The notes: generated from the letters alone by a model not told the origin. 64,000 nt of DNA from Saprospirales bacterium GYS_P2D (GCA_009833045.1 WUUP01000013.1:1-64000), one strand, 5' to 3'; shown: positions 7,623 through 18,376, counted from the first letter of the stretch. A program made the numbers and translations.

Positions 7623-9386
7623 GTGAGTCAAGAGACTAATAAAAAGTTTGATATAGAGTTATTCGGCCGAATAATAGCCTTGGCTCGACCGTACAGGTAT
7701 TTATTCATCAGTACGATTCTATTAGCCGTGGTATTGGCACCTATAGCTATGCTTCGGCCCTTTTTAGTCTCAGTGATGGTAGATGACTACATACTGTACA
7801 ATGATCTTGACGGACTCTTTAGTATGTCATTCTGGTTCATCGGAGTGGTAGTGCTTACCGCAATACTTCGCTATTTTCTGATCTATAATAGCTCACTACT
7901 GGGGCAGTATGTCATCAGAAATCTGCGCAACAAGGTATTCTCACATATACTTTCTCTGAGACTACGATTTTTTGATCAGACACCTATTGGTCGAGTCACT
8001 ACTCGGACTATCAATGATATCGAGACGATCAATACCGTATTCACTCAAGGTATCATCACGATGGTGGCAGACCTACTCAGCATATTTGCGGTGGTCGGTA
8101 TCATGCTATATACGAGCTGGGAGTTGACTCTATTAGTTTTGGTGACATTACCCTTGCTTTTGGGCGCTACCTATATATTCAAGGAAAAAGTAAAAGTAGC
8201 CTTTCAGAAGGTGCGCACTCAGCTGTCTAATATGAATGCCTTTCTACAGGAGCGTATCACTGGGATGAGTATCATCCAGATATTCAATGCGGAAAAGCAG
8301 GAGATGGAAAAATTTAAAGGGATCAATCGAAAGTACACACAGGCTAACCTTGATGCGATCAATTACTATGCTATCTTCTTTCCTACGGTCGAGTTCATCA
8401 ATTATCTGGCCTTATCGATCTTAGTCTACATCGGAGCACGCTATGTGATAAATGATAGTGTGAGTATTGGAGCTTTGTTAGCCTTTCCTTGGTATATTGA
8501 GTTGCTCTTCAGACCGGTCAGGATGTTAGCGGACAAATTCAACACGCTACAGATGGGCATGGTAGCAGCTGATAGAGTGTTTGATGTACTCGATAGTAGA
8601 GAGCAGATCACTAACAATGGATACCTCAAACCCGATAATCTAAAGGGCGATGTCAAGTTTGAAAATGTGAGATTTGCCTATGATGGCAAAAATGAAGTCA
8701 TTAAGGACGTGTCGTTTCATCTGGAGCATGGCAAAACACTGGCTATCGTGGGCAGTACGGGATCGGGTAAGACTACTATCATCAATCTGATCACGAGATT
8801 TTATGATATTAATAAGGGGAATATCCTCATCGATGATAAGAACATCAAAGAGTATGATCTCGATGCACTGAGATCACAGATGGCGATAGTCCTGCAGGAT
8901 GTATTCTTATTCTACGGGACGATCTATGAAAATATCACGCTCAAGGATCCCAATATCACCGAGGAGGAAGTGCTTGAGGCTGCTAAGGTCATCGGAGCAC
9001 ATGAGTACATCATGGAGCTCAGAGATGGGTATGACTACATGGTCATGGAGCGAGGGGCTAATCTCTCCATGGGGCAGCGCCAGTTGATTTCGTTTGTCCG
9101 GGCATTAGTCTTTGATCCGAGCATCCTAATACTGGATGAGGCCACCTCGTCGATCGATACAGAGACAGAAGAGGTCATCCAGCATGCCATAGAAAAGCTC
9201 ATCGCTAAGCGTAGCTCGATCATCATCGCACATAGGCTCTCTACCATCCAGCATGCTGACTATATCATGGTCATGGACAAGGGGGAGTTAATAGAGTTTG
9301 GTCATCATGACGAGCTCTTGCTCAATGAAGATGGACGGTATAGAGAGCTCTACGAGATGCAGTTTGGTGAGGAGATGGCTGTCTGA
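7623..9386 (+). CDS. ABC exporter half-transporter (permease-ATPase fusion)
   Basis: The 587-residue protein has six membrane segments in residues ~25-310, then a nucleotide-binding domain. Walker A is GSTGSGKTT (~377-385), the signature LSMGQRQ (~480), Walker B ILILDEATSS (~500) and the H-loop AHRLST. It belongs to the MsbA/MdlB multidrug and lipid exporter group and would function as a homo- or heterodimer in the inner membrane. Start is GTG. No partner subunit is adjacent and the substrate is unknown. Confidence 0.9.
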   Translation: MSQETNKKFDIELFGRIIALARPYRYLFISTILLAVVLAPIAMLRPFLVSVMVDDYILYNDLDGLFSMSFWFIGVVVLTAILRYFLIYNSSLLGQYVIRNLRNKVFSHILSLRLRFFDQTPIGRVTTRTINDIETINTVFTQGIITMVADLLSIFAVVGIMLYTSWELTLLVLVTLPLLLGATYIFKEKVKVAFQKVRTQLSNMNAFLQERITGMSIIQIFNAEKQEMEKFKGINRKYTQANLDAINYYAIFFPTVEFINYLALSILVYIGARYVINDSVSIGALLAFPWYIELLFRPVRMLADKFNTLQMGMVAADRVFDVLDSREQITNNGYLKPDNLKGDVKFENVRFAYDGKNEVIKDVSFHLEHGKTLAIVGSTGSGKTTIINLITRFYDINKGNILIDDKNIKEYDLDALRSQMAIVLQDVFLFYGTIYENITLKDPNITEEEVLEAAKVIGAHEYIMELRDGYDYMVMERGANLSMGQRQLISFVRALVFDPSILILDEATSSIDTETEEVIQHAIEKLIAKRSSIIIAHRLSTIQHADYIMVMDKGELIEFGHHDELLLNEDGRYRELYEMQFGEEMAV

Positions 9387-9492
9387 CCAGCATTAGTCTG
9401 ATACTCTGCTACATTTATCGATGTATAGAACTATGCCCGACATGAGTTCGTTATATTCATAGATTCATATTGATAACAGAATATTACAAGTC

Positions 9493-9945
9493 ATGTCACA
9501 ATATAAATTCAGCACAGGAAAATTTAACCCGATAGTTGGCCTGCTCATGGGTGTGCTATTTATGGTTGGCCTATTCTGGTTAGCTAAGGGGATCTTTACC
9601 ATTTTATCATGGGCATTTCCCGTGATGATCATCGCCACTGCCATTATTAACTATCGAGTGATTTTGGGTTTTGGTAAGTGGGTGCTCAATGCACTCAAGA
9701 TCAATCCAATGATCGGGATTGTGATTGTTTTGTTTTCATTCTTGGCATATCCGCTCGTAGGGATGTTCTTACTATTCAAAGCACTCGCATCGAGAGGTAG
9801 CGGTAGGGAGCAGGTGATCGCAGAAGAAGTACAGGGCGAATACATCAATTATGAGGAGGTCGAAGTAGAAGAAGACTTCTTGAGCCTTGATGATATCAAG
9901 AAAGAAAAAGAAGCTGTCCAGGATAAGTATAGTGATCTATTTTAA
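9493..9945 (+). CDS. Small integral membrane protein of unknown function
   Basis: Of 150 residues, roughly 12-95 are hydrophobic and form three or four membrane segments. The C-terminal ~45 residues are strongly acidic (YEEVEVEEDFLSLDDIKKEKE). I do not recognise the family; similar small proteins with a charged tail occur in Bacteroidota. It stands between the ABC exporter and a glycosyltransferase on the same strand. Confidence 0.65.
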   Translation: MSQYKFSTGKFNPIVGLLMGVLFMVGLFWLAKGIFTILSWAFPVMIIATAIINYRVILGFGKWVLNALKINPMIGIVIVLFSFLAYPLVGMFLLFKALASRGSGREQVIAEEVQGEYINYEEVEVEEDFLSLDDIKKEKEAVQDKYSDLF

Positions 9946-10002
9946 TTAGCTCTCTGAGCACATAGCCATATCGGACTCAGTCTCATAGTCATATTAGTAT
10001 CC

Positions 10003-11121
10003 ATGGTGTCAGCGGCAATGTATGTGCTGCTCATCGTGTGGTATCGCTACCACTGGATGCAGTCAGATACTCCCACTTCATCCGGGGCGTCGCAGCTATC
10101 GTCACTATGTGTCGTCATCATAGCACGAGATGAGGAGGATCATATTGCTACCACTCTCAAAAGCGTACTCAGGAATCAGACGCAAATCCCTTTTCAAATC
10201 ATAGTGGTAGACGATTACTCTACGGATAAGACTATAGACGAGATCAGCGCTCTCAGAGATGACCGGATCACCGTACTGGAGCTAAGTGATTTTGAGGGTC
10301 GAGCCCAATATGGATATGCTTTCAAAAAAGCAGGTATCCACTATGCTTTGGAGTATACTACCGCAGAGTATATCCTCATGACGGATGCAGATTGTGTAGT
10401 CGGCCCAGACTGGATAGACACGATGGTAGGGACCTTAGCCGGCGGTGAGGATGTAGTCACCGGACCTGTCAAACTGACTAATCGAAAGGGAGTGTTAAGA
10501 AGATTTCAGCAGATAGAGATGATGGGGACGATGGCTGGGACATTAGCCGGTATAGCCAGCGGTAGCTATCACAGTGCTAATGCTGCTAATCTACTGTTCA
10601 GGCGGGATGACTATTTGAGATTTCTCAGCTCTACTGAGAAGCATCTGGCAACTGGTGATGATGTGTTTTTCGTGCAGTACATGGCCGATCTTGAGGCCAA
10701 GATTGCATTTTGTAAATCGAAAGAAGCCATAGTTGAGACAGCCACATTGGCTAACTTTAGTGACTTCTATCAGCAACGGGTGCGATGGGCGAGCAAGACT
10801 ACCGCATACTCAACATTTGGCTTGACTGGACTCATGGCATTTGTGTTTCTCTTTCATTTGTTGATGATAGTCTTACCCATATACGGTATGTTAAGCTGGC
10901 AGATGCTATTCATAGCGTTGGGCCTGACCCTTTATATCTCTAAGATCTTAGCTGATTACTATCTCCTGAGAGAGACAGCGTCGTTTTTTAGTGTCGGACT
11001 CTCTTTTTTCAGTTTGATAGCTATGGTTATACTACACGCAGTCTATGTCGTTTGCATAGGTACTGTGAGCTTAATTGCCCAACAGTATCAATGGAAGGGG
11101 CGAAAAATCAGTACTCGCTGA
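10003..11121 (+). CDS. Membrane-bound family 2 glycosyltransferase
   Basis: Residues ~33-260 are a GT2 fold: VVIIARDEEDHI, VVDDYSTDKT, the metal-binding TDADC, an acidic GDDVF and the QRVRWASK motif of processive/ceramide-type GT2 enzymes. Three membrane segments follow at the C-terminus, plus one at the extreme N-terminus. The frame is open for 15 hydrophobic codons upstream of the ATG but without another usual start. It probably adds sugars to a lipid acceptor at the inner membrane. It ends one base from the convergent ATPase gene. Confidence 0.85.
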   Translation: MVSAAMYVLLIVWYRYHWMQSDTPTSSGASQLSSLCVVIIARDEEDHIATTLKSVLRNQTQIPFQIIVVDDYSTDKTIDEISALRDDRITVLELSDFEGRAQYGYAFKKAGIHYALEYTTAEYILMTDADCVVGPDWIDTMVGTLAGGEDVVTGPVKLTNRKGVLRRFQQIEMMGTMAGTLAGIASGSYHSANAANLLFRRDDYLRFLSSTEKHLATGDDVFFVQYMADLEAKIAFCKSKEAIVETATLANFSDFYQQRVRWASKTTAYSTFGLTGLMAFVFLFHLLMIVLPIYGMLSWQMLFIALGLTLYISKILADYYLLRETASFFSVGLSFFSLIAMVILHAVYVVCIGTVSLIAQQYQWKGRKISTR

Positions 11122-11122
11122 T

Positions 11123-11878
11123 TTATTTTTCCAGGGTGTCTATCATGCCGACTTCCTGTAGTATCTGCATCTGCGGAGCGTAGGTACGGGCGATATTTTC
11201 TCGAGTAAATACCTCAGTCGTATCTCCATAGGTCAGCAGTCGCTGATTGAGCAGGATCACTTTATTGAAATAATCATCTACCGTAGCCAGATCGTGATGT
11301 ACTACGAGAATGGTCTTGTCTTCGGCAGCCAATTCTTTGAGGATTTCGATGATCTTGTGTTCAGTAGTCATATCCACTCCTACGAAGGGCTCATCTAAGA
11401 AGAATAAATCCGCCTCTTGACAGATCGCCCGAGCTATGAAGACTCGCTGCTGCTGACCACCTGAAAGTGCTCCTATCTGTCGATCTCGGAGATCGAGGAT
11501 ACCGAGTTTTTCGAGTGCTTGCTCCGCTATCCGATGATCATTTTTATCCAGCCTTTGGAGCATTTTCTTGTGTGGATATCGACCCATCAGTACGATGTCT
11601 ATCACCGTAGCCGGAAAACTCCAATCTACCTCATCCTTCTGTGGTACATAGGCTACTCGTTTTCTTACTTCTTCTACCTCTTTATCAAATACTTTGATCG
11701 CTCCAGTATTGATATTGATGATACCCAAGATAGACTTAAAGAGTGTTGATTTACCTGCACCATTGGGTCCTATGACACCATATACATTTCCGCTTTCTAT
11801 CTTGAGGAAGATATTAGAGAGTACTCTTTTGCGCTCGTAGGAGACAGAGAGGCCTTTGACATCAATGACTGTGCTCAT
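11123..11878 (-). CDS. Manganese/zinc ABC transporter ATPase (MntB/ZnuC type)
   Basis: This is a typical 251-residue ATPase of the metal-uptake cluster 9 family: GPNGAGKSTLFK Walker A (~37-48), LSGGQQQRVFIAR signature, LFFLDEPFVGVD Walker B, VVHHD switch. It follows the binding-protein gene after 5 bases. The permease normally encoded next is absent: the following gene is a convergent glycosyltransferase. Likely the energy subunit of Mn2+ uptake, judged from its neighbours. Confidence 0.88.
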   Translation of the reverse strand: MSTVIDVKGLSVSYERKRVLSNIFLKIESGNVYGVIGPNGAGKSTLFKSILGIININTGAIKVFDKEVEEVRKRVAYVPQKDEVDWSFPATVIDIVLMGRYPHKKMLQRLDKNDHRIAEQALEKLGILDLRDRQIGALSGGQQQRVFIARAICQEADLFFLDEPFVGVDMTTEHKIIEILKELAAEDKTILVVHHDLATVDDYFNKVILLNQRLLTYGDTTEVFTRENIARTYAPQMQILQEVGMIDTLEK

Positions 11879-11883
11879 AGTGC

Positions 11884-12876
11884 TTAGTTATTCATTTTAT
11901 AGACTAATAGTCCGAGCGCTAATAGCAGCCCTATACCTAATATCCAAAGAAAAGTATAGTTAGTCTCAGACTTCTCATGATCCTCAGTATCGGACTGTGT
12001 CGACTGTGAAAGTGCAGCTACTATCGTATCAGTATTATACCGGAGCATATCGATATAGGTACTTGCAGGACTCTTGATATCTCCGAGAGAGTCGGCGTAG
12101 AGTTTACCTCCGATTTTGATTTTATTATCGCTGGCGAGCTGCTTGATCAGTTTTGGATTAATCGTGCTCTCGACGAATACCGCTGGCACCTTATTTTCTT
12201 TGATCACCTTGTTGACCCGTATGATGTCAGAGGTCTGTGCCTCCGCCTCTGTAGATATGCCCATGATCGCCTCGAGCTGTATGCCGTAGCGCTTACCATA
12301 GTATTGAAATGCATCATGACTCGTGATGAGTATACGCTGCTGAGCAGGGATGGACTGTATGGCTTTGCTTATGTAGCTGTCTAATTCTTGAAGCTCTGTG
12401 CTGTAACTTTCTAATCTCTCGCTATAGTACTCGGTATGCTCAGGGTCTATACTGGATAGTGCCTTAGCGATATTTTGAGCGTAGATGATACCATTGGAGG
12501 CATCCATCCACGCATGTGGATCGGCAGAGTTTTTATAGGTCTGGCTGGTAAGTACATCTATACCCTCTGTGACGGTGATGGTCTGAGCCTTGGTCCCTGA
12601 GTTGTCGATGAGCTCCGTGATCCACCCTTCGAATGTTAGTCCATTCACCAAAATCAAATCACCTCTGGCGACTAATCGTACATCTCCAGGAGTGGGCTCA
12701 TGTAGATGAGGGTCACCCCCTATGGGGACGATCATCTCGACATCGATATAGGCCCCACCTATCTGCTCGGCTATGTCTGCGAGCATAGATGCAGAGGCGA
12801 CCACGAGAGGTTTTTTTTGTGATAGGAGAGGGCTTGTCGCCAATAGGATAATACTCAATGTTAGATAGAGTCGCAT
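11884..12876 (-). CDS. Manganese-type metal-binding lipoprotein-like protein with C-terminal membrane anchor
   Basis: An N-terminal signal peptide (SIILLATSPLLSQ) precedes a ZnuA/PsaA-type fold. The metal ligands visible are His in GDPHLHEP, His in DPHAWMD, Glu in VFVESTINP and Asp in YADSLGD. A glutamate at the third site is the Mn2+ pattern (as in PsaA), where zinc binders have histidine. Unusually, the C-terminus carries a single membrane segment (WILGIGLLLALGLLVYK), so it is anchored rather than freely soluble. Start and MntR stop overlap as TAATG, implying translational coupling. Confidence 0.85.
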   Translation of the reverse strand: MRLYLTLSIILLATSPLLSQKKPLVVASASMLADIAEQIGGAYIDVEMIVPIGGDPHLHEPTPGDVRLVARGDLILVNGLTFEGWITELIDNSGTKAQTITVTEGIDVLTSQTYKNSADPHAWMDASNGIIYAQNIAKALSSIDPEHTEYYSERLESYSTELQELDSYISKAIQSIPAQQRILITSHDAFQYYGKRYGIQLEAIMGISTEAEAQTSDIIRVNKVIKENKVPAVFVESTINPKLIKQLASDNKIKIGGKLYADSLGDIKSPASTYIDMLRYNTDTIVAALSQSTQSDTEDHEKSETNYTFLWILGIGLLLALGLLVYKMNN

Positions 12877-13544
12877 TAGTTTTGATTTGTCTTTTTGAGA
12901 AATAAGTTTCGGCTGACTTTCTCCGTCAGTAGCACTGGACCCTGATCATCTATTTTGACTTTGATCGACTTGTCATACATGACCTTATCTATGATCTCGA
13001 GCTTCGTTCCGAGTCCTATCTTGAGATCATTGAGATAGGAGAGAAATTGATCATCATGGTTTTTGACCCCAATGAGCACTCCCTTATCTCCTTTGTACAG
13101 TTGATTGAGAGCGATTTGTTCTCTGAGTGTATATTTCCCTTCCGCATTGGGTATGGGATCACCATGTGGATCATATTTTGGCCGGTCAAGATAGTCATCG
13201 AGACGCTCTATGAGTTTGTCGGAGTCGATGTGCTCGAGCTGCTCGGCTATGATATGGACCTCTTCCCATGAGAAATCCAGCTTTTCTACTAAGAATGTTT
13301 CCCAGAGTCTGTGTTTTCTGATGAGTGTAGTAGCGATCTGGTGACCCGTTGGGCTGAGTCGTGTTCCTTTGTATTTTTCGTAGATGACAAGGTTTTTAGC
13401 GGCCAGCTTTTTCATCATATCGGTGACAGATGCTGCAGTGGTGCTCATGCGCTCAGCTATGGCATTGGTGCTGGCTACATCCTTCTCTTTTTCATAGATT
13501 TTATAGATGGCTTTGAGATAGTTTTCTTCGGTGAAGCTGAGCAT
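12876..13544 (-). CDS. DtxR/MntR-family metal-dependent repressor
   Basis: Residues 1-70 form the winged helix (TEENYLKAIYKI, STTAASVTDMMKKLA), followed by the metal-binding dimerisation domain (HRLWETFLVEKLDFSWEEVH, HIDSDKL). A C-terminal FeoA/SH3-like domain occupies ~150-222. As first gene of the series it probably senses Mn2+ (or Fe2+) and represses its own operon. It is divergent from the pyrophosphatase gene. Confidence 0.88.
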   Translation of the reverse strand: MLSFTEENYLKAIYKIYEKEKDVASTNAIAERMSTTAASVTDMMKKLAAKNLVIYEKYKGTRLSPTGHQIATTLIRKHRLWETFLVEKLDFSWEEVHIIAEQLEHIDSDKLIERLDDYLDRPKYDPHGDPIPNAEGKYTLREQIALNQLYKGDKGVLIGVKNHDDQFLSYLNDLKIGLGTKLEIIDKVMYDKSIKVKIDDQGPVLLTEKVSRNLFLKKTNQN

Positions 13545-13653
13545 TCTTAATTTTTAGATTCAAATATAAAATGAATTTTGATTAGCCTAAAAATTCTCAT
13601 CTGGGAATGGACAAAATTCAATACAACTTCTATGTGTCGATGTGACAGTTGCT

Positions 13654-13686
13654 ATTGGGTGAAATTTCAAAATAACAGTACATTTG
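13654..13686 (+). promoter_or_regulatory. Bacteroidota-type promoter upstream of the pyrophosphatase gene
   Basis: TACATTTG at 13679-13686 matches the -7 element TAnnTTTG; ATTG at 13654-13657 lies 21 bases upstream as the -33 element. The predicted start leaves a leader of about 40 bases before the ATG at 13734. Confidence 0.6.
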
Positions 13687-13733
13687 CACATCTTTTTATA
13701 GAACAAATTTGAAAAGCTAAATAACTTAACCAA

Positions 13734-15932
13734 ATGGCACAAACGCTTACTTATATCATCCCTGTGTTTGGAGTACTTGCTCTCCTTTACACGATGTGGA
13801 AATCTTCTTGGGTAGGAAAACAAGAAGTAGGAACCGACAAAATGGCGGTTATCGCAAAAAATATTGCTGATGGAGCTATGTCTTTCTTAAAGGCTGAATA
13901 TCGCATCCTTGCTATTTTTGTAGTCGCTGTAGCAATTCTTTTAGGTATCAGCAGTGGTTCTCCAGACTCTTCTCCATTAGTAGCACTTTCTTTCATCTTA
14001 GGAGCTATATGTTCGGCTCTTGCGGGATTCATCGGTATGAAGGTAGCTACTAAGGCTAATGTCCGTACCACGAATGCTGCCCGTACAGGCTTAGGAAAGG
14101 CTTTAGAAGTAGCATTTGCAGGTGGAGCTGTGATGGGATTAGGTGTAGTAGGATTAGGTGTTTTAGGACTTGGTGCTCTATTCTTACTTTACTCACAGAT
14201 GTTTGGTACTGAGAGTCAGGATGCAGTAGTAAGAGTCATCACTGTCTTGACAGGATTTTCTTTTGGAGCTTCATCCATCGCCTTATTTGCGAGAGTAGGT
14301 GGAGGTATCTATACTAAGGCTGCCGATGTGGGAGCTGATCTCGTAGGTAAAGTAGAAGCTGGTATCCCTGAAGATCACCCGCTCAACCCTGCTACTATCG
14401 CTGACAATGTGGGTGATAACGTAGGAGATGTAGCTGGTATGGGAGCTGATTTATTTGAGTCATATGTAGGATCTATCATCGGTACGATGGTGATTGGAGC
14501 GACTTTTATTGGTGTTGCAGGATTCGATACATCTAATGAGCTCGGAGGGCTCAATGCTGTATTCCTACCATTATTATTGGCTTGTCTTGGTATCGTGACA
14601 TCTATTATAGGTACATTCTTCGTCAAGGTAAAGGAAGGGGGAGATCCTCAAAAAGCACTAAACACTGGAGAGTTTATCGCTGCGGGACTTATGCTCATAG
14701 GTACCTTCTTGATCGTACAGCAGTTCTTACCTTCTTCTTGGACTGATGTTTCAGGATTTGAGTATAGTTCGATGGGCGTATTCTACGCCGTACTCTTTGG
14801 ATTGGCTGCAGGATTATTGATAGGTATTATTACTGAGTTTTATACAGGTACTGGTACTAAGCCGGTGAAGTCTATCGTAGAGCAGTCACTCACAGGATCT
14901 GCGACTAATGTCATAGCAGGTCTTGGTGTAGGTATGCAGTCTACGGCTCTTCCTATCTTAGTTTTAGCTGTAGCTATCATAGGTGCTCACCACTTCGCAG
15001 GATTATACGGTATCGCTATCGCAGCGGTAGGTATGCTTTCTAATACTGGTATCCAGCTTGCAGTAGATGCATACGGTCCGATCGCTGATAATGCTGGAGG
15101 TATCGCAGAGATGGCAGAACTACCTAAAGAAGTAAGACAGAGAACAGATAAACTCGATGCAGTGGGTAACACTACAGCAGCTATCGGTAAAGGATTTGCT
15201 ATTGGATCAGCAGCACTTACAGCTTTGGCCCTATTTGCAGCATTCATCACTGCATACAATGTAGCTCATCCAGATGATATACTCACAGGTATAGATATCA
15301 CTACGCCGAAGACAATGGCTGCCTTATTCATCGGTGGTATGCTTCCATTCTTATTCTCTGCACTCTCTATGAATGCAGTAGGCCGTGCGGCTATGGATAT
15401 GATCCAAGAGGTGAGAAGACAGTTCAAGGATATTCCAGAACTAAAAGCAGCTCTCAATGTGATGAATAAAAATGAAGGCATAGAGATGAAGGATTGGAGT
15501 GCAGCAGATATCAAGACATTCGAGAGTGCAGAAGGAAAAGCAGAGTACGGTAAGTGTGTAGATATCTCTACGAAGGCGTCTATCCGTGAGATGATACTTC
15601 CTGGTGTCATAGCAGTTGTGACTCCAGTGATCTTTGGATTCCTCGGTGGTGCTGAGATGCTCGGTGGGCTACTCGCAGGTGTGACTGTATGTGGTGTATT
15701 GATGGCTATCTTCCAATCAAATGCTGGTGGAGCATGGGATAATGCCAAGAAAATGTTTGAAGAAGGTGTAGAGATCAAAGGTAAGATGTACTACAAAGGA
15801 TCAGAACCTCACAAAGCAACTGTAGTAGGTGATACGGTAGGAGATCCATTTAAAGATACTTCAGGACCATCACTTAATATCCTTCTTAAATTGATGACAG
15901 TGGTAGCGCTTGTGATCGCACCATTCATCTAA
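13734..15932 (+). CDS. hppA: Membrane-bound ion-pumping pyrophosphatase
   Basis: The 732-residue protein has the multiple membrane helices and the three acidic substrate motifs of the family. These include [20 protein letters not shown] and [20 protein letters not shown], and the matching [17 protein letters not shown] near the C-terminus. [10 protein letters not shown] (~477-487) carries the alanine typical of K+-dependent enzymes, where K+-independent ones have lysine. It hydrolyses PPi and pumps H+ and/or Na+ across the inner membrane; which ion cannot be read from the sequence with certainty. A strong terminator follows. Confidence 0.95.
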   Translation: MAQTLTYIIPVFGVLALLYTMWKSSWVGKQEVGTDKMAVIAKNIADGAMSFLKAEYRILAIFVVAVAILLGISSGSPDSSPLVALSFILGAICSALAGFIGMKVATKANVRTTNAARTGLGKALEVAFAGGAVMGLGVVGLGVLGLGALFLLYSQMFGTESQDAVVRVITVLTGFSFGASSIALFARVGGGIYTKAADVGADLVGKVEAGIPEDHPLNPATIADNVGDNVGDVAGMGADLFESYVGSIIGTMVIGATFIGVAGFDTSNELGGLNAVFLPLLLACLGIVTSIIGTFFVKVKEGGDPQKALNTGEFIAAGLMLIGTFLIVQQFLPSSWTDVSGFEYSSMGVFYAVLFGLAAGLLIGIITEFYTGTGTKPVKSIVEQSLTGSATNVIAGLGVGMQSTALPILVLAVAIIGAHHFAGLYGIAIAAVGMLSNTGIQLAVDAYGPIADNAGGIAEMAELPKEVRQRTDKLDAVGNTTAAIGKGFAIGSAALTALALFAAFITAYNVAHPDDILTGIDITTPKTMAALFIGGMLPFLFSALSMNAVGRAAMDMIQEVRRQFKDIPELKAALNVMNKNEGIEMKDWSAADIKTFESAEGKAEYGKCVDISTKASIREMILPGVIAVVTPVIFGFLGGAEMLGGLLAGVTVCGVLMAIFQSNAGGAWDNAKKMFEEGVEIKGKMYYKGSEPHKATVVGDTVGDPFKDTSGPSLNILLKLMTVVALVIAPFI

Positions 15933-15991
15933 GAGTAAATATGACATAAAGATGGAATAACTATTATTTCGTTATTCATCTGTTAAATACC

Positions 15992-16024
15992 AAGTGCCCG
16001 TCGAATATCGATGGGCACTTTTGG
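15992..16024 (+). terminator. Rho-independent terminator after hppA
   Basis: Stem aagtgcccgtcga/tcgatgggcactt (15992-16004 with 16008-16020, one G-U pair), loop ata, followed by a short T run. Confidence 0.85.
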
Positions 16025-16174
16025 TATAATGTATGTATATTGATCTATATCGATGATCACTGAGGGTAGTAATATGTCTTTCCTTTTATTTTACGGTACT
16101 TCACTGATAGGTCGATATAATCTTTTTAATAGTCTAAGTGTTATTGATACCAATTGGTGTCAGATAAAGTATAA

Positions 16175-18310
16175 ATGAAAAATATGATCAGATTAGTAGT
16201 TGTCGCCTTGATAGGAATGTTCAGTTTCTTTTTCGGAGGATTTCAGGGAGGTGAAGAGGTCAATGTCGATCGAGAGAAAATGATCCAAAATGCACTTATT
16301 GGAGTGTTAGATCAGGCGCACTTTGATCCCAAGGATTTTAATGATGAGCTATCTACGCAGGTATTTGAGGAGTTTTTACTTTCTGTAGATGGACGTAAGC
16401 GATTTTTCACTCAGGAGGATATCGCAGCGCTCCGAGTACATGAGTATGATCTTGATGATCAGCTGAAAATGGGTGATTTGACCTTCTTTGAGGAAGCTAA
16501 CACGATGCTCGAGGCGAGAATAGCTCAGGCAGAGACTCTTTATAAAGAGGTATTAGAGCAGCCATTTGATTTCACCCTTGATGAGTCATATGAGTTTGAT
16601 CCAGAGAAAAAAGAATATCCAGCCGATGATGCTGATATGAAGGATAGATGGAGAAAGTCGCTCAAGTATGATGTCATGACTAAGCTCGAAAAAAAGCTCG
16701 ATGCACAAGAAAAGGATGAAGACGCTGAGCAAAAAAGCTACGCTGAGCTCGAAGAAGAAGCTCGGGAGCAGGTCAGAGAAAACTATGACGACTGGTACAA
16801 GTCATTCAAGAAAGTAAGAAGATCGGATAGATTTGAGGCATATCTCAATTCATTTGCACATCTTTTTGATCCGCATACTGACTATTTCAATCCTAAGGAA
16901 AAGCAAGATTTTGATATCAATATGGGCGGTAAGCTCGAAGGTATCGGAGCCCGTCTCAGATCAGAGGACGACCTGACTATCGTAGCATCTATAGTCCCAG
17001 GTGGACCCGCATGGAAAGGTAAAGAGCTCGAAGTAGAAGATGCTATCCTCAAGGTCACTCAAGAAGAAGAAGAGCCTGTAGATGTAATAGGTATGCGACT
17101 GGATGATGTCGTCTCTAAAATCAGAGGTGATAAAGGGACGATCGTAGGACTCACCATCCAAAAGCCAGACGGTACTATCCAAGATATCACTATCGAAAGA
17201 GATGTAGTAGAGATAGAAGAGACATATGCCCGATCCGTTAAGATGGATCTGGACGGAGTCATTGATAATATTGGATACATCCACTTACCTAAGTTTTATA
17301 GCAGCTTTGAGGGGCCAGATGGCACCAGCTGTGCTGCTGATGTAGCTAAGGAAATAGAAAAGCTAAAAGCTGAGAATGTAAATGGCATCATCCTCGATCT
17401 GAGAAATAATGGAGGAGGATCACTTCGTGACGTGGTAAATATGTCTGGCCTATTCATAGATGAAGGGCCTATTGTCCAGGTCAAGCCAAGAGATAGAAAA
17501 GCATATGTGTACAAAGATGAAGATGAGTCAGTACTCTATGATGGCCCACTGATCGTCATGGTCAATTCGTTCAGTGCCTCAGCATCTGAGATTTTGGCAG
17601 CAGCCCTCCAAGATTATAACAGAGCTGTGATCGTCGGAGCTCAAACATTTGGTAAAGGAACTGTGCAGCGATTCATAGATCTCGATAGAGCGGTGAGAGG
17701 ACATACTGAGCTGAAGCCGCTGGGAGAGCTCAAGGTCACTATGCAGAAGTTTTATCGTATAGATGGTGGATCTACTCAGCAGAGAGGAGTGACTCCGGAC
17801 ATCAGTTTCCCTGATAGATACTCGCAGATAGAAGTAGGTGAGAGAGAATATCCTAACTCTATGGAGTGGTCAGAGATAGCAGGTCTGGAGTATGATCAGG
17901 ATATCTATCAAGTAGAAAATAAGAGTCTGCTTATGGCTAATAGCCAAAATAGAATCGCTAAAAATGAGGATTTCAAATTAATCCAAGAACAAGCAGCTCT
18001 ACTCAAAAAGAATAGAGATATAAGTGCCTACTCGCTCAATATCGAAGAGTACAAAGCCTATCTCGCTCAAAAAGAGGAAGAAAACGATAAGTTTGATGGT
18101 CTTTTTGATGAAGATGTAGAAAATCTGGTCATCAGTAATCTGACAGTAGATGAAGAGAAAATCAACTTTGACGAGAGTACTAAAGCCAGAAGAGATGATT
18201 GGGTAGACGGGCTTCAAAAAGATATCTACATCCAAGAGACATTAGCTATCATGAATGATATGATCAATGGTCCTGCATACACTAATCATGAGGATGAAGA
18301 CAAAGAGTAG
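16175..18310 (+). CDS. prc: Carboxy-terminal processing protease (S41A, Prc/Tsp-like)
   Basis: After an N-terminal membrane/signal segment (VVVALIGMFSFFFGG) come a helical Prc N-domain (RKRFFTQEDI), a PDZ domain near 245-335 (GIGARLR, GGPAWKGKELEVEDAILKV) and the peptidase domain. The catalytic Ser-Lys pair lies in NSFSASASEI (~466) and TFGKGTVQ (~491). The long charged C-terminus matches the full-length Tsp family rather than short CtpA types. It would degrade or trim periplasmic proteins. Confidence 0.92.
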   Translation: MKNMIRLVVVALIGMFSFFFGGFQGGEEVNVDREKMIQNALIGVLDQAHFDPKDFNDELSTQVFEEFLLSVDGRKRFFTQEDIAALRVHEYDLDDQLKMGDLTFFEEANTMLEARIAQAETLYKEVLEQPFDFTLDESYEFDPEKKEYPADDADMKDRWRKSLKYDVMTKLEKKLDAQEKDEDAEQKSYAELEEEAREQVRENYDDWYKSFKKVRRSDRFEAYLNSFAHLFDPHTDYFNPKEKQDFDINMGGKLEGIGARLRSEDDLTIVASIVPGGPAWKGKELEVEDAILKVTQEEEEPVDVIGMRLDDVVSKIRGDKGTIVGLTIQKPDGTIQDITIERDVVEIEETYARSVKMDLDGVIDNIGYIHLPKFYSSFEGPDGTSCAADVAKEIEKLKAENVNGIILDLRNNGGGSLRDVVNMSGLFIDEGPIVQVKPRDRKAYVYKDEDESVLYDGPLIVMVNSFSASASEILAAALQDYNRAVIVGAQTFGKGTVQRFIDLDRAVRGHTELKPLGELKVTMQKFYRIDGGSTQQRGVTPDISFPDRYSQIEVGEREYPNSMEWSEIAGLEYDQDIYQVENKSLLMANSQNRIAKNEDFKLIQEQAALLKKNRDISAYSLNIEEYKAYLAQKEEENDKFDGLFDEDVENLVISNLTVDEEKINFDESTKARRDDWVDGLQKDIYIQETLAIMNDMINGPAYTNHEDEDKE

Positions 18311-18339
18311 GAATAATAACAATAACAATTAATAGGATG

Positions 18340-18376
18340 AAGCCTTTTCTCAGCTACTGAGGAAAGGCTTTTTCTT
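18340..18376 (+). terminator. Rho-independent terminator after prc
   Basis: Stem aagccttttctcag/ctgaggaaaggctt (18340-18353 with 18357-18370, one G-U pair), loop cta, then TTTCTTT. Confidence 0.88.
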
